Shown piece by piece: positions 43,201 through 54,900 of a DNA stretch of 64,000 bases. A program made the translations under genes and the position numbers. The notes under the pieces were generated by a model. It had not been told where the DNA came from and ran no database searches. It was given only the letters and a program-made list of their open reading frames with translations. This DNA is from Strongylocentrotus purpuratus (lineage: Eukaryota; Echinodermata; Echinoidea; Camarodonta; Strongylocentrotidae): positions 2,387,501 through 2,451,500 of the forward strand of contig NW_022145597.1 of NCBI RefSeq assembly GCF_000002235.5, read 5' to 3'. The first letter of the stretch is position 1. Every line of letters begins with the position of its first letter.

Positions 43201-44605
43201 ACCAATTCAGCTCCACTTTCAAAAAAATATGGTGACCGTTAATTTATTATTTAATTTAAAATAACAATACATGGGCTGGCTGGTTGGTTGTGCGTAATAT
43301 AACCTACACGAAAATACCAAGAAAAAAGCCAACATCGGCATTGGCTGAAATACGACGTAAAGAAGCTATTTCGTTTTTTCAACGGTTTTTCAAATTATCT
43401 AATATTTGTGGTGGTACACAGGTATTTTAAATCTGTTTCAGCCGTCTCTGAACCGATTTTGATCAAACAAAAATGATTTTGTCATTTAAATTGTATGTTT
43501 TTTAAAATTTGACACGTGACATGTGATGCCCAACATGTCAATTGGGAAGCAAATCTCTTCCATTACTACTACGAATTAATTGATATCTTTCAATAATCTT
43601 TTGTCGACCCGAATCGGTTTTATTTACCAAAGGACCAGTGAGGGAGAGAAACAGCCCAATGGTGGAATGCTAGAAGCATGTACAATGTTAGTCTTTGATC
43701 CAGCCACATCGACCGATCTCTCTACCGATCTCTGGCACGATGTTGCCTGTGCTTCTCCAGAAACGACACAGTTTATTTGCAAAACTCAAGCGACAGGTAA
43801 AGACCGAATTTCTGACATAATACCATGTATCTACAGTACGTGACAAAGGATTGGACAGAAAATGTAGTCTTGCAAATAAAAAGAGATTAAAAGGATGGAG
43901 AGGTGGGGGGGGGGGGGGGTATTCAGTTTTTGTAATGTGCCGACAAGGGGTGACATATAAATAGTTTCACGGCAGTTCGTCAAGAAACGTTCTAACAAGC
44001 CCCCAAAATGGACACGGTATAAAATCCAAAGTGGCCGACTCCCGATTCCGAAAGCCTAGGAAGAGAGCTCCCTACTATCTACAAGTGTCATAAAATCTGT
44101 TACCGTTTCTATTCCCCTGACATGCAGACGTATATTTAATTGTAGATTTTAGCCTTTTGTACTTTTAATTTATAAAAATAATTTTTACAAAATAGATTAT
44201 ATTTTGCAATTTGCTCTTAAATATAAAGGTTCACCACGGAACTTATTGGTTCATCTCTACAAACCAGGTAAACATCATGTTCAACTTTTGGCACTGCATG
44301 CTCTGAATGGCTAAATTATGAGAACATGTAGTTTGATGTGTCAGTTACTTTGAAATAGATTTTTAAAAAGACTTTACCCTTCCGGCAACACATTTTTTTG
44401 CCTTTTTCTTTCTTTTTTCTTCAATTTTGTTGGGGGTGAGGAGGAGTGGGGGGGGGGGGGTTGGCAGAAGTATTGTAAGCTGGTCTACAAATAATTTTTC
44501 ATGTCATTTACAGTCTCTTCCACATCAAGACTTCCTACCTCTGCCTCTATCTGTCCGTTTCATTCGGCTCTGTTCGCTCTCCGTTTGTCTGTCCGTCTCT
44601 CTGCC

Positions 44606-44643
<38 letters not shown>

Positions 44644-45458
44644 CCACTCTCTCTGTTTCCCTCCACCCTATTGCTGTGTGACTATAACGTACATGTTTAT
44701 GTGTATTAAATATTTCGTTTTCATGATTTTACTAGTAAACTTAATGCAATTAAGCCTTTGCCTGCAATGTTGAATTTCGAATAAATACCATCTAAATTCA
44801 ATCAATTTAATCTCTCTTTACTCTCTATAACTTTCTTCATTCCTTTAACCTTCATTTACTCTCTATTGCTTCTTTCATTCTCTAAAACATTCCCAGAAGA
44901 AAAAATAATGTTCCTCACCTTTTCTGAATTTCCAGATGCAATGGAGTCTTGTGAGTCAGGACTATTCCATTGTACCTCAGGGGAGTGCATACATGATGTG
45001 TTCCTATGTGATGGCGCCGATGATTGCCAGGACTCAAGCGACGAAACCGATTGCAACGAAGGTATGAATAGTTTCAAAAACGCCTGATGATATGAAGTTC
45101 ATTGTACATGTGATTTTTAGTGGAAGGGTTGAGAGAATATTTGGACTGTATTTGAAACCTGAGCTACAACCTTCTGTCATATTGTAGAATCGGGTGGAAA
45201 GTCTTATTTCAAAAGTTTAGGTTTTCCACACGTCCATTATTCCGAAGACACATTTTTCATATACAAGGGGTTCATTACGTCGAAAATGAAAGATGGTTAT
45301 TCCAAATATTAAGGAGCATTTGGAAATATGAAAGGGTTGGAAGTGACTTGTAGCCGAATCAAAATCCCACTTGGCTTTGAAATCTAGGCATTCCGATTAA
45401 GATATCGTGACTTTACAGCAGTCAACTGCTTTTCTTCATGAAAATCAATGTAATATAT

Positions 45459-45497
<39 letters not shown>

Positions 45498-45904
45498 TCT
45501 CATTTACACTAGGTTGTGATGAGAACAAATTCCAGTGCAACGATGAGTCGTGTATATCGGTGTCGTTTGTGTGTGATACCATTCCTGATTGCAAGGACAA
45601 TTCAGATGAAACTAATTGTGGTAAGTTTAGTCTCAGGAACCCTGCCACATCATTAAAACGATTTGTTACGTTCAATAACAATAATAATAAAAATAACTTT
45701 AACAACAACAAAACCAAAAACAATAATAATAATAACAACAACATCAACAACAATAACAAAAGCAACAATAATACTAATAAAAATAAAAACAATGATGATG
45801 CAAAAGTAGGCTTATTGATTCCTGTAATGGTCATATTTTTTTTTCTTTAGTCTACAGGGTAAGTTCAGGTATTCCTAAACTGTTGCATTATATAAACCCC
45901 TGTT

Positions 45905-45943
<39 letters not shown>

Positions 45944-48900
45944 GGAAGAGTGGGGGGGGGGGGGGGGGAGAGACGCATTGCAATTTAATCATAATGATGT
46001 TGAATTTAAACAGTATGGTTAGATTAAGTTTTTAAATTGACTTTTTTTTCTCGTGTTGTTGTTTTTGTTGTTTAGTTGTTTGTCTTTTTGTTTAAGGTTT
46101 AGTTTAATTTTTTTGCGAATTTTTGAACGAAAGTTTTTTTAGATTTGCTTTTATTATTGACAGATTATTCTTAGTTTCCCTTAAAATCACTATATGATCG
46201 TATCAGGACAATTACCCCCTGGGCAATTACCTCCCGGAAAATAACCTCCCGGAAAATTACCCCCGTCATTGTCCTAGGGGGTAATTGTCCTCGGGGGGGG
46301 GGGTAATTTTCCTCGGGGGTAATTGTCCTAGAACCCTATTTGATGTGTATGTAAAGCTTAGCAATTCATTTTCTAAAAAATGGAATCTTTAATCATATTG
46401 TATATGTATATTTAATCTAGGCCAACAGGTCCATTTGGGGGGGGGGGGGGGGGGGGGAGCAGTTGTGTAACTGACAATGCTACGCTGAAGAAAAAAAATA
46501 CACGAATGAATAAATTAATAAATAATTCAATAAATTAGTTCTTGGGTGACTAAGTTAACACAACTTATGTACGGAAAGGCCGAAAAAACAAACTAGTGGC
46601 AAGAAAACTGATTACCTGATCACGATATTGAATCTTACAGTTTATCCTCGATGCTCAGAGTCTGAGTTTACATGTGACAACGGACAATGCATAGCAATCT
46701 TCAAGAGGTGTGACTTTATTATACACTGCTATGACTCTTCAGATGAAGTTGGTTGTGGTAAGTAACATTTAAATTTTTCTTTTTTGCTTCATTTCCCCGG
46801 TCTATTTCTCAAATAAATCTGTTTTAATTTTTTAACAAGTTTGACGTATATTTGTTGTATCTATATGTAAGAAGAAGATAATTATGAAGTATTCGAATGA
46901 CAATTTTTCCCTCCTCTCTCTCTCTCTGGCGTGCACGCTCTTTCCCTCTTTCCCTCACTCTTTATATCTATCTCTGTCTGTCTGTATGTCCGTCTCTCCC
47001 TCACTTTCTTCCTTTCCAACATGCTTCCTGTTTTTCCGTCGCTACAGACTCCACTCCATGTTTTCGTTGTTTATCCGCTTATAGGATTCAAGTATTGAAA
47101 CTTTTTTTAATGAAAATCAAATTATTTTTTCTGTTTACCTTAGTTCTTGAGCTATCATCGTCAGCGTTCCAGTGTTTTGATGGGTCTTTGTTTCCAAACA
47201 AAGTTAGATGTGATGGCATGCTGGATTGTATCGGCAGGACTAATGAGGACGAAGACCAGTGTGGTAATATGAAAGAATATTTATTTGAAAAAGGGTAATC
47301 CTTAATCTTTATTCTTAATTTTTTCTTTTTACTTGATTTTTATGAATTTTATTTCATTTGCTAACAGATATCAAAGGAAATTTCACATCCCAAAGTGCGA
47401 CAGTAGTCATTTGATCTCTTCGTTTAAAGAACACTATGACAATGCATGATTCTTTTGCAAAATACTTGTGACGGGTTTGTGATGATCTTCCTTTTTAGTT
47501 ACTTTATCGGCCTAGATTTCTTTTGAAAACTGTTCATGATACCATTGTTTCAAAATCACTAAATTGTTAGATTACATGTATAAATTTCTTTCAATTAACC
47601 CAGATTACATCAATCCACATATTGTCTGTAAATCGGACACTGAACTGAAGTGTGATAACGGCGCATGCGCACCACTGGATACAATCTGCATGTATGAACT
47701 CAATGAAGTTGGGTTACTCAATGGCTGCCGTGACGTCACAAATCTCAAAAAGTGTAGTAAGAAATACGACTTTCATTTTGGTCATTAAATACAAACTTTC
47801 CTAAAATAAACCCAGAGTTCATAACGATGATTGCTAATTTGATGTAAGCGAACGCGGTTATTTCGAACACTTTAATACTTTTCCAAAACGGTCTGAATCT
47901 TTATTGTGCATAATTCAATTTAAGCTAGTAAGTATCTAAATATAAAGTGATATTTTATCGTAATGACTATATACACTGTTGGTCATAAAGGTGGAATATT
48001 TATTTTTACCCCAGTTTAGGGAAGGATTTTTAAAAATTATTTATTTCTAATAGATCTAGATAATGGCATACATTCTCAGATTTTATTGAATACTAATTTG
48101 CGAGTATTTGTTTTGTGTGACTGCTTCATCATATGTGTGTTACTATACTAATCAGCTAAGGGACCTACGTCCTTAAGTCATGATTGACAGTAATGAGGAT
48201 TAATGCCTCACAAAAGGGCACTGATATATAGCTGATCGACACGATTTTTATCCTGGGGCCTCACAGTAACGAGGCCATTGCTTAGACCCTGAATCATGAC
48301 TGTACGCAGTGTTTGCTAGGGTACGCGGCCCCTTCCACAAATCCCCCAAAACGAAGAAAATGCAATAAATTGTCAAAAATTCATTGCATTTTCCCCCGGC
48401 CACCAACAGGAAAAATTTCTTTGTGTGGCCATGCCTTGAACCATAATGCATGGCCCTACAGAGGAATTTTTTCTGTTGGGGGCCGGGGGAAAATGCAATG
48501 AATTTTTGACAATGTATTGCATTTTCTTCGTTTTGGGGGATTTGTGGAAGGGGCCGCGTACCCTAGCAAACACTGCGTACAGTCATGATTCAGGGGCTAA
48601 GCAATGGCCTCGTTACTGTGAGGCCCCAGGATAAAAATCGTGTCGATCAGCTATATATCAGTGCCCCTTTGTGAGGCATTAATCCTCATTACTGTCAATC
48701 ATGACTTAAGGACGTAGGTCCCTTAGCTGATTAGCATAGTAACACACATATGATGAAGCAGTCACGCAAAACAAATACTCGCAAATTAGTATTCAATAAA
48801 ATCTGAGAATGTATGCCATTATCTAGATCTATTAGAAATAAATAATTTTTAAAAATCCTTCCCTAAACTGGGATAAAAAAAAATATTCCACCTTTATGAC

Positions 48901-51900
48901 CAACAGTGTAACAATCACTTGTATTCCTCGATTATTTGGCAATAAGGAAAAAATTATGCAAAGTAGAATGATTGTCAAGTGTTATGCCAGTGTACTTATC
49001 CAACCACAGTAGAATTTACGTCAAGACTCTCTTCTGATTTTAAGATGCTCATAATTATAGTTTCAGTAATATCTGTCTCTGTAAAATGATCAAATTATCG
49101 AACTAAGCGAGGAGATTAGTATTTGAGGTATACTTTCTTCGAATTTGATTGAATTTGATAGAATGTACAATGTTATGGTTCTATTCCAGAGACGCACACA
49201 TGTCCATCTTGGACAGTGAAGTGTCCAGACTCTTACTGTATTCCTCTACGATATCGATGCGATGGAAAGATGGACTGCCCTACAGGAGAAGATGAACAAG
49301 AGTGTGGTATGACCTGCTAGTCCTTTAGTATTATTAGGGGCAGAGGTAGTTATCCGCTTGTGGTAATGAATTAAGCTATCCACAGGCAGAATAAGGGGGA
49401 ATTCCCTGTAGACCGAAAACAGAATCAAAAGAATAAGCTTTAACAGAAGCGGAAGTTTCAAAGGCCAAAGGTTAAGGTAGTATGTACCTTCTAACAATTA
49501 GTCAAGAATGCTCACGATATCAGAAGCCTGAGACCAACATTTCACGGATTCCTGGATCTTGTGGGTCTCCTATTAGCCATGAATTTCGTTCAGCTTGATG
49601 ACGCTTGCCATATACACACAAAACAAAGTAATGCTTCGATAGGTATTACATGAACTAAAGTAATATTTCATGATTGATTAATGTTTATTTCCCTAGATAC
49701 ATTTGATTGTCCAGCTGGGTCATACCGTTGTCATGGCAACAAGATCTGCATCAGTCCTGATCATGTCTGTGATGACGTAATACACTGTCCTGATCAAGAT
49801 GACGAAATGTTTTGTGGTAGGTGTGAAGATGATGTATTCTGTGGACTAATTCTTGCATTTTAACTTTAATATAAAGCAATGGTTAACTTTGAAAATTATT
49901 CGACGAATTGCCTAAGTTCCTGATTACGGGTTTGTGATGTCACTCAGTCATTATTATTTACTTTGGCATTTGTATATATTCTAATATCTTTAATTTCCCT
50001 TTTATCCCGCAAGAAATGTACTACATTTAACAAATTGAGACCATTTTCAAATTACTATATATTTATTATCATTCATATTTTCACCTTTTCATCTGTAGTT
50101 GATACAATTCCAAGTTTTCTAATTTTAAATGTAAACATGTTTTACATATCGGTGCATGCATGCTAGACCATGCTTTTACCCATATGACCTGGGTTGATGG
50201 GAATTTTTCAGAGTTTTTTTTAAAAGTTTGTAAACAGTCGCAGACATATGCACCTGGTGATGTTTTTAGTACTGTAATGGGGTCTTTTGGAAAATGTGCC
50301 CCTACATTCACCAAAAGGGAAAACATCAAGGATGAATAAAGAGAAAGAAAAAGGGATTGTGGAGAGGCAACAAGTTACCACTCCCACTCCTCTTCATAAC
50401 TGCCTTGCTCCTTCGCTTTTAATCGCCTAGCTTAAAAGCCCACCCCAATATACAGATTAGAAACTATAGCTGTGCTGCATGATCATTTAAATACTTGAGC
50501 TACCGGGGCTGATCAGGGGAACTAGCAGGGTGCAATCGGGCTCCGTATACATGGTCAGCTCGGGATCGTCGGTTTATGTCGGGCCTGTATCGGCTCCCGA
50601 CATAGCAACATTACAAAAAATGATCGATGTGTTGTGATTCTGTGTCGGTTTTTTCGGTGTGACATCAACATCTTGATATTCAATTAATATGATATGGTTA
50701 TGTTAACTCTTGTTCGTTCGTTCGTGTCTCCTTAGATCAAGATTAATGTAATCTTGATCTTCGGACTAGTTGCTACAACCGGCCGTGTCAGACACGTTGC
50801 CCCGGGGTGCGAGATAGGACTCTTGTAGCGTGCCCCCATTTAAAACAATTATACAATAACAGTTAACATTACTTTTAATTAATAGTATGAAACTATTAAA
50901 ATTACTCTCATGTTACGGGAAAAAAATATTGCATATATATATTATGACTCAATTGATTTGGTCGATCCAGTTCGATGGCAGAAACACGTACGGCACTACT
51001 GGACAGAGATCCTAATAATAATTAACTCTTGTAAAACAATGCAACCATGTGTATTGCATTCTATTCTTAAACCAAAGCATTACTGAATGACAGGGTTCTC
51101 TTTCTCACCAATCTTTCTCTCTCACCATCAATAGCTGGTTGCCCCGATGGATGCACCTGTACTGGACTTTCATTCACCTGTCACGTTCATACCTTACGCA
51201 TCACATCTCTACCGAGGAATCTTAGAAAACTGTAAAAACTTGTCACTTTGTATATACCATATATTTGACAGTTTCAGTGAATAAAATCGTAGAAAGGGAT
51301 AGAAGTAATGCTTCTCAAGCATAATCAACCATAATCACGTGATTAAAGCTTCAAAACTAGAGATCTTTGCATGTATACCAGGTTTATCATGACAACCAGT
51401 TTAATCGTTCATTAAAGCTATAGATATTTGAGTTTCCACACAAATATAGATGTAAACCCCACGTATATGGAAAAATTGAACTTCACTTTTACAAAAAGAA
51501 GATATTTCTAACTTATATTCTTGACAAAAGTCGTTGAATACAAATATAAAGGGATACTATACTATCTATTCTCATATATTTAATGCCTGTCATTATACAA
51601 GTTTGAGTCTTCCGGTCTTACCTTGAAGATGAAACATCTTCCAACCCTGCATCGGTCGTTCATGCCATTTCTAGACACTAACATTCACATTCTTGTGACA
51701 GAATCATTGCAATTATCATCGAAATCATTTAGGTCCCTTGGTTGTGAGAGAGAAATGCCATGTGGTACCAGAGATATCGTGAATGCCTTGGAAACAGATG
51801 CGAATGAGAATGGGATAATCGTACCGTCCATGCTACCTTACCTCGTTGAAGTGTAAGTGAATTTACACAGTAAATAATGTACCACTTCGTCTACTACTAT

Positions 51901-54900
51901 TATTAATGTATTATTACTACTATACCACTACTACTATTACTACTACTACTTTTACTATAACTTCTACTACTACCACCACCACCACAACCATTACAGCCGC
52001 CACCATCCCCACCACTCGTACCATTACTACCGGCTAAGTAGTCATCTGGGACTTTGATGCTCTTTAACAACTACATGTAAAATGACAATTGAATATGATG
52101 ATGATGATGACGATGAAAATGATAATGATGATGACGACGATGATGATGATGATGACGACGATGATAAGAGTGATGACATTGATGACTAAACTGATAAACA
52201 AACATATCCTTTCTTTGTCAACTATTTCTACCAATTGAATTTTATTCATGAACATTGCAATTTTTTTTGCTTTTACGATTCATTTGATTGTGTTAAATAT
52301 AAACATAATTTTCTTTATCTTTCATACAGTGCCTTTAAAAAATCAGGAGTTTCAGAGATTGAACACGGATCATTTTCAGAAAGTTCAAATATTTTGCACC
52401 TGTAAGTATTACACACTAAACCCAAGAAAAAATATTTATTTATGTAAAAATCCCATGTGTTCTGATTATGTTGTTATCGTTACTATATTTTATTCATGTT
52501 AGTACTATTGTTATTACATTTATAACTCTGATGGCTCAAAACCTTACATTACGCAACTAATCTATTCAGTTCAAAAGTAACCGTCAATCCAATTCAATCA
52601 GAATACGTTTATCTCAAGAGTTCAGGGTATCTGTCAAGAACTTCAGCATTTGTTTATAATATTTATTTATGTAAAAACATTACGTAACTTTTCTTTCCGA
52701 TAATGATCAAATCAAATGTTTCTAATGTAAGCACCGTTTTATTGATTTGAAAGTTTTTACTTTGTAGTTTAATGTGATGAATGTAAAGCCATTGTAATGA
52801 CAAAATAATGTAATGAAAGTAACTATGGATATAATGGTAATGACAAAATAATGTAATGAAAGTAACTATGGATATAATGGTAATTGTTCAAATTATGAAT
52901 TCAAATGCATATATTAGTTGTCGTTAGGTAGGACAAACATTATGGTTTGCCCTACCTAAAAACACGTCACATTTGCAAATTACATTATGACTATTGAAAT
53001 ACCATTATTCCTAAACAGGTGAATGAAATAATTCGTATCGGGGCACTTAAGTATAAATTTTGGTAACATTACGAAATTGGCCTATATCATATATTATTTA
53101 AGATGAATGATAATGTACCAATGCATTTGTCTTCCCCTTTTCTGTCAGAGATCTCGCATTAAATGACATCAACATGTTATTTCAAGGTGTATTCGGAGGT
53201 TTACAACGATTAGTTACTTTGTAAGTTTCTCTTTGAATTGTCCGTATTTTCCATTCATCTTGTTATTAATGTTTGTTAACAAATGCTAGTTTTACACTTC
53301 CATGTTTTCTTTTATGTCTGTTATGTCTTCAGTGCTCTTACGTTCGATGACTTGTAAAGCTAAGATTATTATCTATATTAAATAAATGTTGCATTATATT
53401 AAATGAATATGTGCGTCTGAGAATTGTCAGGCTATTATATTTTACTCCATTTGAAATATGAGTGTGGAGAAGTTTTCCCAGTACTCCATGTGAAGCTTAT
53501 AACAATGATGCATGCATTTGGAATTTAGTAAATTAATTTGTGTTTAGCTGTAATTATCTATGTGCCCATTCTTTTCGTAATCTTTAAAGTTGGTTATCAT
53601 TTATTACAATTCTTTGGAATACATAGCGGTTCATATATCAATATAATCCTGATCCATAAACATATGCAATAATCCCAGAATGAGGGAAAAACGGACATTA
53701 CCAATAAAACCCTATCATAAAATTAGTATTTTTTCTATATACCTCTTTCTCTCTCTCTCTATCTTCAGGAACCTTTCACACAATCCTCTGCAGATGATTG
53801 AAATAGGAACGTTTGATAACCTAACCAACCTCCAAGAGTTGTAAGCACATTTATTTAATTTCTGGAAGAAAAAAATGTATATCCTGTAACAAATAGAGGC
53901 TTGAGTAATATCACATTTTGTGTATTACAGTACGCGTTGTTTGATTTAGTTTAGCTGATGTATTAGCGGATGATATCAACATTACTTTAAAAAACAAACT
54001 GTCATATGTTTAATTACTCGCTTGGAATAGATAGAGAATGTTTTTATGTGAAATAAGAATAGTGTATTTCTATAAATAGTATTTTGACTATACTAACTTC
54101 ACCTTGACACTGCTAAAAAGAATATATGTCTCTATGTTGGTGAAATAGTTGCTGAGTATTCACTCATCCTGAAATATTTCTACATTATTAATGTTCGATT
54201 AATTAATAAAGTATTTGTTCTATAAATTGTATTAATTGTAATTAGTATTTTTATAAATAATTATTTTTGTTTGTTTGTGTTTCATTGCAGGGATATTCGA
54301 AACACACTGATATTCGAATCAGGCGATACTGAATTTGGCGCGTTCACAGGCTTACAGAATCTAGAAACCATGTAGGTCCAAAAGTTACAATATATTAGTC
54401 GAAATTATATAAAAACGCAAAATAGATCAATGACGGCGGACATGAAACTCGAAATGAGGGGGGGGGGGGGTATCCATTTCAATAGGGACTCCTTGCGGCA
54501 TAGTCATAGGAAAGAAAAGGAGAGGATTCGTTGAATGGGATCTTTTTTCACGGTCCGCGACGGATGTCAATTTCTGGGCTTGGAATGGATGTCATGGAGG
54601 TGGTAATGAGAATACTTTTTTCAAGATATTTTGTAAAACAGCATCTGAGGAACTAATACTTCAACAAGCTCTGCTTCTCAGTGTTCCTCTTTTCTTGTGC
54701 TATTTCTATTATATTTGTTGTTTCATTGTATATATTTTTTGTAATATACTTATTCATTGTATTGCGTTTTGCATGAGAAATGAAATCATTTGAATACTAC
54801 AAACAAAATGATGGTAGGGGAGGCTGAGCATGGGTAAGATATTTCTATTGTTTCTTGAATTATCTCTGTTGGACGGTTTGTATCATTTGTGCATCTTCCT

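Noticed and set aside
44229..44268. Possible micro-exon between an ag and a gtaaac.
   Set aside because: No domain content, and the lectin and LDLa exons already join in phase 1 without it.
45445..45850. Long frames on both strands.
   Set aside because: Asn-rich and Leu-rich products of an AAC/AAT repeat; only the LDLa 2 exon in this interval is real.
48248..48634. Four overlapping frames, pairwise nearly identical on opposite strands.
   Set aside because: Mirror images created by the palindrome; no domain and no codon bias.
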